NCBI RefSeq assembly: GCF_029227915.1
Contig: NC_079875.1
Location: 14,009,001 to 14,073,000, forward strand
Direction of reading: 5' to 3'
Length of the DNA stretch: 64,000 bases
Source: Hydractinia symbiolongicarpus
Lineage: Eukaryota > Cnidaria > Hydrozoa > Anthoathecata > Hydractiniidae
Part shown: positions 12,018-25,400 of the stretch, one piece after another
Layout: each line of letters begins with the position of its first letter
Numbering within the stretch: position 1 is the stretch's first letter
The notes under the pieces: model-generated
Told to the model about the DNA's origin: nothing
What the model saw: only the letters and a program-made list of their open reading frames with translations
The model's database searches: none
Position numbers and translations under genes: made by a program

Positions 12018-12879
12018 AATTGGATTACAGTATGTACGATTAACAGACTAAGACTGGCGCATTAATGCAAGTTGAATTTGGATGTTTTTTACACAGAAGA
12101 TATCCAAATCTTCGCGACTGCATTGTTGATTTTTCTGCTATAACCTCAACGTCTTGAAAACCGTTGCGCATGTTGGTGCAATGAACATGACGCCAAATGA
12201 CATTTTCTTGGCCAAATGAACTAACGAAGTTTAAAATGGAAATATGTCTTATTTAAAATTCACACACCTTAGCGTTATTGTTAATTGTCCGAAGAATTTT
12301 GCCAATGGCGGACTAGATTTTAGGATTTTTTTGTGGCGCTGTTGCATCAGTCATACCGCGAAAAATAAATTTAAAGATTTTCCTGCTATCTTGTAGACTC
12401 TTTGATCGACTAAAAAAGGTAGCACTACCAAACACCTAATACCTAAGTCTTAACTCTAATTTTGAACTGACGAATTAAGAGTGACAAGTTGACCTCAGAG
12501 GTACACCAAGTATCTGTCTCACTGCTTATAGAGCACTTCAGTCAGTATTCCTAACTGTGGTATATAATCTTGAGATGCTTTAAGTGGCATCTAGTAATCA
12601 TAAAGCGTCACACATAGACCAAAAAGCTTAAAATTGGTTACTATGTGTGTCGCTATGTAGTTATTTTCTATTTTAGTTGCGGATAGAGCCTACTTTTAGC
12701 ATTTAAACCTATTTTTATGATAGGCACTTTTCACCCCTGCATTGACAGGTCAATTTGACGGCTATGAATGGATAAAAAAGTTAGAGAAATTTGACCTTGA
12801 GATGTGGAAAGTGTAAATTTAACTCCTATAGGTAATTTTTGCTTTAAAAAGAAGTAAAATCAAAATTAATTGAAGTTAG

Positions 12880-13101
12880 GCTGACAAAGAATCACGCGTA
12901 GTTGTTATCAACATGCTGGAAACGTTGGAAGGTGAATCAATCAAAACAATGAATCTCCTAAGAAAAATATACACAACAGATTGCGGTATGTTTGAGGTTA
13001 CAAATCGCGACACCAATGACACCGATGTATTACCAGTAGCATTGACGAAAAATGCTGATGTAGTCAAGATTCTGTTCTTGAATCGTCAGAGGTTGTCCTG
13101 A
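12880..13101 (+). pseudogene. Unidentified coding-like fragment
   Basis: After a possible acceptor (GAAGTTAG) the plus frame is open for 73 codons to a stop: ADKESRVVVINMLETLEGES, then TMNLLRKIYTTD, FEVTNRDTNDTDVLP and LTKNADVVKILFLNRQRLS. The composition is that of a real protein (balanced acidic and basic residues, no low complexity), unlike the surrounding chance frames. The acceptor lacks a good pyrimidine tract and no upstream exon was found. It may be a last exon, a retrocopy fragment or a transposon remnant; I do not recognise the family. Confidence 0.3.
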
Positions 13102-14903
13102 AGAAAACATTTTTAGATGACATCCCAGTGGACATTTCAACGTTGAAAAACGTTAAGAAGATGTTGCATGTGACTTTGAATAGATGTTGAATTTGTGTTG
13201 AAAATGAAAGATTTTTGACGTCTCTTAGGGACGTCTATTTAACGTTAAGCCAGTGTCGTGTACCCACTGGCAGTATTCACAATTTAAAGACTGTTGAAAA
13301 ATCAAACAGATTATAAAAGAGATACGGGGGTAAAGGTATGGATAATAGGAGAAATAATTAATAAAAAAATACCCGCTGAGGTCTTGTATATGTGTTGGGA
13401 CCGAAGGAATCCCCCCTAAATATTTCTCTTAAAAAAGCAGTGTGCTGAGAAGGTAACATCCGGCACACTAATTGCATTAAGCAATTACATTATTCTATTT
13501 ATTTGTGGCAATAAGATTTTCGGAGACTCAAGTAATACGTACAATACAAATCAGTTACAGGGATGCTTAATGCATCGTTAGAAATAAACAAATCGGATCT
13601 TTTGCAATCAAAGATGTCCAAAATATCAACCAATCGAGGTCCAGAACCTACAAAATCTCTGTAGAATATCCTTGTAGAATTTGAAATATCAATTTGATCG
13701 CAAAAAATCAGTTCTATTTAATTCAACTTTTTCTTGCCTCTCTGTATCCTTTGCTATGCTTACCTGCTCTTCTCCAATGCTGAATTTAAAAAAAATCAGC
13801 AAAATTGTCAAAGAAATCGGCAAAAAATCGGCAAAAATTGTTGGTAAAAATTAGTTAACAAAAAGTTAGCAAAAATTGTTGGCCAGTAAAAATTAGTTAC
13901 ATTTTGCTGATGTTTTTTTTTGATAAGGTAATGAGCAGCGATACTGTTTTATTAAAAAAGGGTGTTAGGATCACAAAGCTAAAAATTACTTATGCAATTT
14001 TGCTAAAACTGTATTGTAGTTGATGCTAGGGCTTTTCTACTATGACGAACGTAGTATTCTAAATTCCATTCCTGCAAAAGCCTGAAAGAGTGTTCGGTTG
14101 TTTGAACAAAAACACAACAGTAGATAAACATGTATGTATTATCTTTTTGCCACAGATGATTTCATCACACTTCTGTGACTTCTATCATGAAAACATATAT
14201 ACTGCCTTACGTCTTCAGCTTTTCTTACTCGTAGCAAAAACTAGGTATGTGTTGGTGTGAGTAGTATTAGACAAAACATATGACATTGACGATTATTTTC
14301 TTAATTTAGGCATGTATTAAACTGTTAGATACTTTAAAGTCAGATTGACAACCTAACAAGTACTGCGCACATGTTTGTTGTCAACATGCAGAGTACAACT
14401 CCAGGGAGATTAAGTAAGAAAACTTAAACGGCGGACTTAATTTAACAACAAGTTGGTTACAAGACGCTTCTGCTTACTGTGTAACCTTTCCTGTCTGAGA
14501 ACAACTGCAAGGAATAAAAGTTGACAACGAGGAAATCAACGGACACTAACTTTTAGCAACACGATTCCAAGAAACACTTGGAGGGGGGGGTCTTGTGCTT
14601 GAAAAACCGCAATCAAAAATCAGCACGACCCGAGACAGAATCTGCATTTTTTTGTTGTATTAAAAGATATAGGAAGAGATTTTGCCTTTCCTCAACTCTC
14701 TTTTACTGATTGTAATGCTATTTCTTGCACCTTTGTTTCCGCTTTAGTGTCCTCCGTTTTGCTTCCCTTAAATAAGTTAAAACTTCGTTGTCTTTACATT
14801 CTCTGGAGGAAATTTGGTCTTGTATTCCTGGTCTTTTGCAAAAGGATATCAACTTAAAATTTCGTTTATTCGGGTATTTTAGAGACAAGAAGAAGATCTG
14901 AAT

Positions 14904-15095
14904 TCAAAAGGTCCGAGGGACACCTTCGTCAGGAACAGACATTTTTGCAACTTTCGCGATTTTCTTCCATTTTTCCGAGGGTAGATGAATGCCTTGGATG
15001 GTTTTGAATACCATAGGAGATGTTATTATAGATATTACTTTTCCAGTACTACACCAGGGTAGAAAATGTGTTGCGTCCCTCCCACGCAAGAACAA
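14904..15095 (-). pseudogene. Coding-like fragment with a PC4-like signature
   Basis: A 63-codon minus-strand frame ends with VFKTIQGIHLPSEKWKKIA, then KVAKMSVPDEGVPRTF and a stop. The GI.L..EKWKKL-type helix is reminiscent of the C-terminal half of PC4/SUB1-type single-strand DNA-binding domains, but the preceding beta strands are not clear. The upstream part of the frame looks unrelated. I treat it as a decayed fragment; the similarity is weak and unverified. Confidence 0.2.
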
Positions 15096-15176
15096 TCAAA
15101 TATTGCTAACTTGAGCAATTTGAGTTCCAATCTGGTACCACACAAAGTAACTTTATTTTTACTAAAGTAAAGCTAT

Positions 15177-15285
15177 TTGTGCATCACTACATACTGCCAA
15201 GCAGTGAGCGGGATTCGAGCTGTGGTCGCCAGACCTAGGAACCGCGGACAGAATCACTACACTACGTGCTGCAATGTGTTAGCGA
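15177..15285 (-). mobile_element. tRNA-derived SINE fragment
   Basis: On the minus strand, GTAGTGTAGTGATTC resembles an A box and CAGCTCGAATCCCGC about 45 bp later resembles a B box (GGTTCGAATCC), the internal promoter of a tRNA gene. No complete cloverleaf can be folded. The body and tail are not defined. Confidence 0.45.
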
Positions 15286-16601
15286 TACACACCCAGATAG
15301 CTTATCCTAGTGGCGTGTATGATAAACTTTCATCTCCTACAATTTTATTCATTTTAAGTGGAATTTGAAATACCAAGGATGCAAAAAGGTAACGTTTGAC
15401 TTGTAATGGTTGACCTTAATAATCCACTGTTTTCATTATAAATTTCACAATTTTAATTCCTATAATAAAAAAAAGATTAAGAAGGTAGACAACATAGTAC
15501 AGAAATCACCAACCTTGGAAACAGCATTTTCCTTTTACTAGTCACTATTGACTTACCGCTTGCATAGAATCACACGTACTGTTGACACTAATAGACAAGG
15601 AACTAAAATATAAGTCATTCGTCAAATATACTAAATACAGTTTATCTCACAAAATCATTTTTCTCCTAGTAAGACTGGTAAAATTAAAATATCGAAGTAG
15701 AACTGCTTATGCATACTGAAATACAACCAACATTTGGAGAATGTCGAATCTAATCTATCTAAAAAAAGTAAAGGAAAACACCTGGACCGCGCACAAATCC
15801 AGAGCAAAATGGAAAGAACAAGAAAAACCATCCAGTTTGATCACACATTCAGATTATTACAAGATAGTGGAGAATTGAATTAAAAACTAGAACATAAAGG
15901 AAGAAAAACAAAATGCTGACAGATCCAGACCTTGAAATAATTCTGTCTTTTCGTTAATGGAAACACTAACTTACACTTTATTATTATCATCATTGAAATT
16001 ATTTCCCCAGATTAGCAGCTTCATTTCCTATTGGCACTGCCACTAGTGCATTTAAAGCTTCCATTTGAGCTACTAAAGTCGTGCAAGCGCAGCCGATATT
16101 TAGAACTCACTGTTTTGGCTCACTGTTATACTCCTATTGATTTTAAGTTAGCAGTATGGCCTATATGTTGTGTGTTATATGATTTGTTACTGTATTGTTA
16201 TCAAAATGAAAAAAGCACATTTCTTTTTTTTTTTTTTTTTTTTACTATATTTTTACGTGGTTTTTATTAAATATAAAAGTAACAACATTTGAATATACAC
16301 CTAGAAATAATCACTTTACAGTTACATTAAACGAGGCGAGAAAGTTCGTTTTTTAGAATTCTAGAAGATTTTGTTTAAAAAAATTATTGACCTGGACCTA
16401 ACTGTGATGGGTTCTTCTACCAAAATATAGCCCTCCGCTATTTTGTTCCGGTATCGACGGCCCTGTAATGTTGATGGCCCTGTAATACAGTTCTGTTGTT
16501 TAATTTGTTCGTTTAGCCGTCTCTTCTCCTAATTTCTTTTCCATAACAAAGAGTTAATAGAGCCAATGAGACAGTTGTCCGAAAACAAGGTTGGTTTGAA
16601 T

Positions 16602-16691
16602 CAACCTCGTACCCAGGACTTCTTTTTACTTTTTCAACGCGCGCCGTCCCTGATTTAAAAAAAACGAAAAGAGGTCCTTGAGACGAGGTTG
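16602..16691. mobile_element. CAACCTCG palindromic MITE, copy 1
   Basis: It begins CAACCTCGTACCCAGGACTT and ends with the inverted form (GTCCTTGAGACGAGGTTG). This is the first of a family of 60-105-bp elements that recurs up to 39.8 kb in this window. Confidence 0.75.
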
Positions 16692-19600
16692 GATTTAAAT
16701 ATAATTTTTAAAGATTTATAAGATTTACACGTCAACGAAATAATCTTTTGTCTCTAACAGTTACATAATGGCTGATTCACAGCTTGTTGTCATCAGCTGA
16801 GGCTACCCTCTAATAGTTATTAACATTCTCAGGCAAAGAATTATGCATAGAAAAGGAAATAATAAAAGATTTATGAATGAATGAACCGAGGGTCTGGTAA
16901 ATAAGTGGTAATTGGGTATACTACAAAAAAGAAAGCACAAATGAGTCAAAAAAAAGATTTGCATTGAACGTGTTATGCCAATTTTTTTTGTCAATAAAAA
17001 TATTTTTATTGTCATGCGGTTGCAGTATGCGACCATGTCATTTAAACGTAATAACGGTAAGTAAATAAATAAATAAGAACAATATGTCGAAGCGCTGTTT
17101 TCTTTTGAAGAGAATTTGCGCAAGTAACACCTTTCGGGTTGTCGAGTTTACTCATTCTCGTTTACTTGGTTTTGTTCACACTTTTTGGATTGATGACACT
17201 CTTATGAACAATACACCGTATTACAATCTCGCCGAGCCTGTCAGAATTTATTTGGGTTAATACAAAGATATGAACGCAAAATCCTTAAAAATCTGGAAAT
17301 AGCAGACGCTTGGTAGTTAAAATCTTTCTAAAGTAGAAAAAGTAACGAAGAAAAATTTGCCGCTTTTCAAAAACAAACTTTTTAAACCGCTACGAATTGC
17401 GAAATTGAAACCAAACTATACAGAATGGAACTGGCCTTTTTCTAAAAATTTACCTAAATTTTAAACGTATAAACAGCTCCTTTATAAAAAAGGTGGAAGA
17501 TGTAGCTATAGCAGATTTCGGCTCATACTAACCATATTTCGCTTTACACTAGATCGCATGCCAATTAAAACTGAATTATAATCCGATTAATACTAGATCA
17601 TAATCCGATCGGACAACAACCTGGGCATAATGGGAATAGCCGTTTTTGCTGGAAATGTCCAAACGGAATAACTTGGCCATTATTCTATTGCTGGAATTTT
17701 GAAAAAATTTTGGTCAACAAAGCAGCATCGAAAATGCGGTATCTGCTCTTTCCATCGGGGATTTCAGGCGTGCAAACGTAAGCAAAAATTACTACCCTTT
17801 GAGATTTTGAGTCTCACCATAATAACCTGAAGTACTAAGTCCGTTTTGAATATCGACTTAATAGGATTGGAATGCGTGTTACTTAGACACAAACGGAAGT
17901 TTCTTAATTGCTTGTGGTTTGCCATCGAAATTCCATCCTTCTTTCCACTTTTGCATGTTGGGAGTCGTAGATGACATTATTATTGACACTAGATGCTTGT
18001 AGTCAAGGTGTCCATGTCCCCATCCGACACGCTAACAAATGTCTAGACGTTACATTTCATATATAACACAACCTTGTTACCAGGACTATTTCTTTTTTCG
18101 GAATGGAAGAATTTTAATTGTGGCACTGTGCAACGACGTTCCCAGGACAATGTGCCTTTTTATTGAATTTATTTTGCCAAGAGTCCCTGCAGAGAAGAAT
18201 AGCACTGGTGGTGTCTATTTCGCGTAAGTTTTCATGTCATTATTGCCATATTTTAATAGGGTCTTTTTTTTACAATGATGGTTTGTTATAGCGCTATATT
18301 GATTTAGAAGTTTAGGGGAAAGAAAAAGTTGAGATGTTGAATCAAAAGTTTTTTTGTTTAGAAAATATCTTCAGAAAGATCTATAGCAAAACCTGCTCTA
18401 AGTTAACAGTTTTGGAGCGTAGACAATTCTGTTAGTTGAAAATATTTCGCCGATAATAATTGTGGCAGAAAAATGTTTGTGGAAAATTTTTGCAGGTATT
18501 TATTTTCGCGAATGACGATAAAATGTTATGAAATATACTTCAGGGAACAACTTTTTTATCAACGAAGTATTCACACGGTTACTTTTTTCATAGTCCTTTT
18601 ATGATTTTCACGAAGGTAAAATTTCACGAATTATTTGTACTTATTAATTTTTGTTCGCGGGTATAAATTTTCAGGAGTGATATTTTAACTAATTTTTCCT
18701 GGGTATATAATTTCATAATTTGGCAAACAAAACTTTGAGAAGCGCGAAAAACATAGCCGTGAAAATAAAGATCATTATTTTTTTCCCATTTAGCTTCCAA
18801 AAACGACCACAAATAAACTAGAAAGGAAAATGAAAGTACACTACAGTGTCTTTTTTATGCAGAGAAATTGAGACTAAAATCAAAGAACTCAACTTCGTTC
18901 TTAGGTTCTGTAGCCTATTTTTTAGGACGAACGAAGCGAATTGTAAGTAGTACCCGGTAGCTTCTGAAAATTTATAGATCTTTTTTAAATTCAAGAATGT
19001 AAAAGGATTTTACGTATATCTGTCATAGACGCCACCTAAAAAATAATCTTGCTAAATAATTACAAGTTAAACAAAAAAATACTCATTTGTTTATCGGAAT
19101 AATTGTTTACAAACGGCCGCAATTAACATTAGTTGCATTTTAAGCCTATTTTTAGATATATTTTACAACTTGGTATGTACTAGTTAATTAATATATCAGA
19201 ATAAGTGTTTACACACAAACTTAGCCGGTCAAAATTACCATTAATTGCATTTATGGATATATATTAGACCAAAGTGTTCATAAAGTTCATTAGTAAGTGG
19301 CAAACATGAGCAGTTGTTTGTTTTAGATATTATACACAAGTCAGATTTTGATGCTCTTAACAACGATTTGTTATCATGCAAATTCAAACATGCCACAACA
19401 CGAAATACCTTAACCCTATTCAGTCTGGGGTTTTTCGAACATATTATGACAGGAAGGGTCGCCCCCAACCCAAAAGCTTTTTATAGGCTTGTGAATCAAA
19501 CTTAGCAATACATAGTACGTCACAAAAATAATAAAATGGCAGCAATAAATTTTTGCTTACGTTAGCACATTTTTTATGACGTCATCAAAAGCTTGACATT

Positions 19601-21834
19601 TGTTCAAAATGCCACTATCTGCTTAAAATTTAGTTACTTTAGTTTTAGAGCGAACTTTTGGATTCTGTTTGAAGTTTTTGAAAACTAAATAAAATTTATG
19701 TAACATATTTTCCGGTTTATACATAGATTCGCACCATAAAAAATTGCCAAAAATTGTCCGAAAATCAGTTTTTTGCAGATTTTCTGGTAAAATCCGAAAA
19801 CATCGAGTTATCGAATTAATTACCTGTCCAAAACATGTAAGACGAGTTTTCTTGATGAAACAAAGTTCTAAGGACAATCCTAACAAGAGTTATTATATAT
19901 TTTCCCCATTTTAAAGGTTTCATAGAGATTTTTAGGGGTAGTTTCGAGTAATAGCCAATATTAAGACTTGATGTAGTCTTGTTCTAGGAGATTTCTAATC
20001 TGGGCTTTTTACCAACAAAATATATTTGCATGAGTGAAGTCATTTACCCAAAATGTGAAGAAATAGAACTTTTTCCGTATTGACTACGTGTACAAAGAAT
20101 AATGGCAAGGAATCTATCATCCAGCGCTGTCAATTTTTAACCGCAGAAAAATCGTTTGCAACCCATCGCTTCCATTTCCACTTTTTCTTACCGATTTCAT
20201 GTTTTTCTTAAAACTTTTCGGAAAAGAGTTTATAACGAATCTCCTGCCTATAAGTTCAACCTCTCCCTTACTCGAGAACGCGGCATGTTCCAATTCTGTT
20301 CGGGATAAAAATTTTGTACAAATTTTAAGACTCAATATAAAGAGTATGGTGTAGAGACTCTACTATCATTTTTTCCTATGTCACATGTCTTATGATTCCG
20401 AATAGTTTAGTCGCCCGGGCGGTAAAGAGATTGATGTACGCCTTGCGATTTAATGCTTGTATTGTAATTATGAATTGTATAAACGCCCGGATGATAATGT
20501 TATGCTCTCTTTGTTTGTGTTTGCCTAAAAGATGATCCAACATCCTCAGTAAAATCTTAAACTTTCCTGAGCATCTCTTCTAATGCGGTTGAAGAAGGCG
20601 TATTAGCTACTACACTTACCAGACAACCTACTTGATCAAATTTTCTCCTAAATAAACACTTTCTTTAAGATAGTCTTTGACTGAAACAACATGCTTTATC
20701 GTTTTTTATATTTAAATGATTTATTTCAATTTTTCCCGCGAAATACAAAACAAGGTCGACATACATTGTTTACAAAATTGTCAATTTCCTGCCGACATAT
20801 TGATCCTGTACACACAGAAATTTTTTCGAAGCATATCTCATGCCGCAAAGGATGTTTGTTCACATGAAACTGAATCTTCTTTGCAGTTAAAGAAGTTGGT
20901 GAAGAGTAATTAAAATACTAATATTTTTGAACCGACCAAAATATTTTACCGACCACCCATTTGCCGGCTTTCCTTTTTGAAGACTAAACAAATATCTTTG
21001 TGTATGACTAAATTTTGTTCAGGTTACTACTGTTAATGCTTACAAAAATTATTTACTGATCTTTTTTATGCCGACGAATGATTCCGTTTTGAAATAAATA
21101 GTAAAAAGATTTCGCGCTGAAATCGCATCGTGTGGACATAAAAAGCGTAAGAAAATGGCGGCATTAAAATGTAAACAAGCGATAAAGTTTTCGCTTAATT
21201 ATTGGATCAGTTGACTAGGCCGTTCTAGTTAGTCTTACTAATATCTCAGAGGAATTTCTCTCCAGAATGGTGTGTATCAACATGGTCAACAAGCATTTCT
21301 AAAAAATAAAAGTAAAGTTGCGTGCGATGAAGATAGATAAAGTAAATAGTTTTAATTTGTGCGCTAGTAGTCTTACTCTCCCATTAAAATATTTATGGAA
21401 TACAGATTGACTTGTGCAATACCTCCAAATATGTGTACAAGTGAACACAGACCCAGACAGCTAAATATTTGCAATAAGAATGTGTTACCTAGACAATGTA
21501 AACAGTCGCCCAATTTATTGTTATAATTTATTTTCACTGAGTACATTGGGTTTCCCTTGAAACTGAAACCTTTTGATTATCCCGTCCCGAAAATACAATT
21601 GCCACCTAAGGTATGTATACATAAACAGACTGGGAGCATTTTAGGGAATCTCACTATAGATAGTGATAGCTGCGTCGATGAAATAGAGAAGACGAAGCAC
21701 CACTGTGCCACTGATAAATCAACAATGAATGACACGGGACGTGACACTTGTGTTTAAAAAAAATACTTGAAGACATTTTTGCTTTTTTATTTTGTTTAAA
21801 AGGTTTTTTGAAGTTTTTTTCATACTGACGTTCT

Positions 21835-21965
21835 GTTGTTGTTGCTGCTGTTGTTATTGTTGTTGTTTTTTGCTTGTTGTTGTTTTTGTTGTTTGTTGTT
21901 TTTTCTTTGTTGTTGTTATTTATCTCTTATTGTTGGAGCTACTGCTGCTGTTGTTGCTGTCGTAT
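21835..21965 (+). repeat. Imperfect GTT microsatellite
   Basis: The stretch is dominated by GTT/GCT/TTG triplets (GTTGTTGTTGCTGCTGTTG and similar). One frame gives a run of Cys and Val, which is a by-product of the repeat and not a gene. Confidence 0.85.
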
Positions 21966-22417
21966 GATTTGTTTTTAGTTAGATCTTTAAGCGTTTTTAG
22001 AATTTTCTCAAAGTGATGTTGGTCGCAAACTAATTATTTATTTTTGGAGTCAACCACATCTTTAGCAAAGAGTATTTATTTCCTGGTTCATCTGTGGTTT
22101 TATTTGAACACAGTATTTTAAAGGAGCTGGGTACAAAGTTTGTTTTATTTTTGTGTACTTTCATAAAAAGAGCGCCTGTTTTTACATTATCGCGTCTGGT
22201 ATGCACAACAAATTTTTAACAAATGTGTGATCGTAAATCTTCTGTTGTTTATGGGAAAGCGAAAATAGTGCTAAAAGTGATATCACACATTTTAGGCAAA
22301 TGAAGATGAATTAGTTAAAGCAGATTATTTATTTATTTTTTCATTGTTTATCTATTGGTTTTGTTGAAGATTTAAAAGATCATTTTCGCCTGCTGTATGT
22401 AAGAAACAGCCACAAAC

Positions 22418-25400
22418 ATGAGATGTTTTTTGATTCTTGTTGTCATATGCAGTCAAAATATAGGAACCGTAGCTGCAAAGAAAGGTAAGAAAACTAAGCA
22501 TTGTTTTTTTTTCATTCTTTTTAAAGTTTGTGTGTCTGAGTATGCATAAGAACATCAGACAAGTAAATATAGATTTTTTGTCTGGAAAATTTGTCATAAA
22601 TGTAAATTTTCAGAGTCTGGTTGTTTAAAAAAAATGGCAGAAAAAATTGAGAACGGTTTTGAAACAAATATGGCGGGTGAAGACAATTTCTTTGTCACAC
22701 TAAACAAGGAATTAAATAATGTCATGGCAGTTAAAGTAGATAGGTATGGCTATATTTTAAAGAAACACAACTTTTCCGTATGTCGAATTAAATCTGTTTA
22801 CCGTACATTTTATCCGAACTCAGCATTGTGCGACTCTAGTTTAGTATTCGTCATTGTTCAAAAGCACTAGATATGATCATTATCTTCGATGGTTATTTAA
22901 AAGTCAGACATTAGGAAAAGTTTGTAGAAGTTGATATATTTACCTCGTAGCCATTATACGCTTATTCGCCGCATTAGGCGCACCCATCGACGCATTTTTT
23001 TCTGGCTATCTTCTGCACGATGGATAGACAGTTTGTCTTATAAACCACTAATTGAGACTGTGTAATATTTTACCAGCTATAATTTTCGTGTATTAGGAAA
23101 CCACAGGTTAAAAGATGCGCTTTAAATACTTTATCAAACAATAGACATTATGTTTTTACGTACTTTGATGTCAGAAACGCAAGAAAAATATTTGGCGATG
23201 CCATGTTTATTTTTTGGCGTTAAGTATATTTCCCAGAAATTGAATCATAAATTTATATGTAACTGCAACATTTTTTTGCGTGGAAGTCAACTACTAACGT
23301 CGTTACGATAACGATAAAAAGTTTTCACCAAATAAATCCAAATAAGAGAAATCCAAATAAGAATTTCTCGCACAAGTCGACGATTTCTGCCATCCTCAAA
23401 AATGCAAGTAGTTTACAGTTTTTTTAATCTATCCGTTAAATCGACGGTTGATCTGATTTGTGAGTTTTTAACTTCGTATCCAGGTCTTTTTGTGTGAAAA
23501 TTCTACTTAAGTGTACTATGAGGCTTTTGAAAGACTCACATTTGAGAAGTGGTTGTTTATATCATGTTTCAAAGAGAGGGTTTGGTGGACCAGCATAGAG
23601 TGGTAAAGTTTATGTAACCAACAAAGTACTGAATTGATTATTTGTTTGTGTAAGCCAACATGGTGTGGTCTAACTTTTATTTACCAAATGAAGTACTGAA
23701 TTTATCATATGTTTGAGTTTTGTGTGCCAACATAGTTTGATTAAATCTTTATTACCAAGCGAAGTACTAAATTCATTATTTTTCTGGGGATTGGTGTGCC
23801 AACATAGAGCGGTCTACTGTTTGTTTACTTAACAAAATAAGGAATTGATTACTTGTTTACGTTTGGTCTGCAAATACCAGCCTTAAGTTGTTAAGTTCTT
23901 TAATAACACATATTTAAACAATAATAACAACAAAAAATGTTCACAAGATCAATTTTCAATCAGATTCCAGAAATCACAATTTTGCGATCCAAGTCCCACT
24001 CTTGAGTGAAAATTTACCTTAAAGGTGAATATTCTCGAAATAATGAAATGAGCAGAATGAATAAAAAAGTGGTAACTTTTAGAATCTGATTGATTGGTTG
24101 TTAAATATTTTCGTTCCCATCCGTTTGGATCTAAACTAAAAGTTAAAATCATTTTAACTTTTTTTGGAGACAGGAACAGACAAAATATAAAAACAAAATA
24201 TTAATTAGCACCATAGCCAATCAAATTTTTCTTCCATTCCAATCCGTCTTGTTCTTGTTCTTAACTTTATTCCCACTGGGTTATTTGAGGAGCTTTAAAA
24301 AAGTCCTCCCTCTCACTTCCCTCTCTTAAGCACGAATAGGGTTATGGGCAAAATGATTTGACATATAATTGATACAAACTTCACGTAAGAAAATTCGGAG
24401 TAAAGCTGCACGTCCAACAAAAATGTGTTCATAAAAGCACGTGCAGTCAACAACGTAGAGACCCAGCATGTTTCTTCTTTACCACAGAGAAATCGGAAGA
24501 AGGTTGAAAAATATCACGCTGAGCTGTTAACGAATTTTTCGCGCTTAGAATACTCCACCCTTTGATTGGTTTGTGCTTATTCTTCTTTAATATTGAGAAA
24601 CTTTTTTTGTCTACGACGTTTTAAGCGAATGGTTTTACTCACAAAAATAAACATAATTAATTTCCGCACTGTTTAAGAGGGTGAGATGTGGACACGCTGG
24701 CCTTGTGCTCATTGGCCGATTTTAATGAACAACGTTTCGTAAGAAATCAGTTTGTTTGTCTTGGTTGATTTAAAATGGGGTTTGCTACAAGAAATTTGAT
24801 TGTTTCTAAGCTTTCGTTTTAGAGAAACTGAATTCCGACATCTTCGATAAAAGTAATCTTAAGAGATTTTTACGAGTTAAAACTGACAGACATATTTCTT
24901 TGAAGAAACTTCGCAAATCTGGAACTATTAGTAAATTTCGCGAAATTTATTTTCGCGTATTAGGGTGAAATTTGCTAAAAAAAATTTTGCACCCCTTTTT
25001 GGTATTTCAGCTTTGTCTACGGCCTATTTTTTTTCGCAATGGTAATATACTAGCCCTATTTGTAATTAGCTTTGTCTACAGGCTTGATATACAGGCGTTT
25101 CACTGGTGTTTCAGCCTCGTTCACGGCAATTTTTTTCAGGCATCAAAAAAAGAGGAGTAACTAGCTATTCCTTTTTATGTTCAAGTCTACAAAAGGACAG
25201 TCTTTTTTCCTGCAACTAATATCCCTACGACTCTTTTCACCCTGACTAATATTATTTTCCCTCAATAACTTTAATTCTAAATTTTTCCCGATACGTTATT
25301 AGTTTCTCTGTTTTAGGTTTTTTATGTTGGACTGCAAAGAAACAAGACAGTTGTAGGAGAGTTCTTGGGTACTTCGACAACTCTCCATCGTGTTGCAAAA

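Larger units (their letters stand above)
12018..22417. other. Gene-poor repeat-rich stretch
   Basis: Ten kilobases without a convincing gene. It contains a few decayed coding-like fragments and repeats listed separately, a poly-T tract near 16222-16243, and AT-rich stretches with TTCGCG/CGCGAAAT motifs near 18420-18760. The short open frames at 20716-20913 and 21557-21757 match nothing I recognise. The last few hundred bases must contain the follistatin 5' leader and promoter, but no clear element could be fixed. Confidence 0.5.

Noticed and set aside
16803-17123. 106-codon minus-strand frame rich in Phe, Leu and Ile
   Set aside because: The hydrophobic composition is what AT-rich noncoding DNA gives; there is no start context, splice signal or recognisable motif.
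21792-22016. Cys/Val-rich frame that could suggest a small cysteine-rich protein
   Set aside because: It translates an imperfect GTT/GCT microsatellite.
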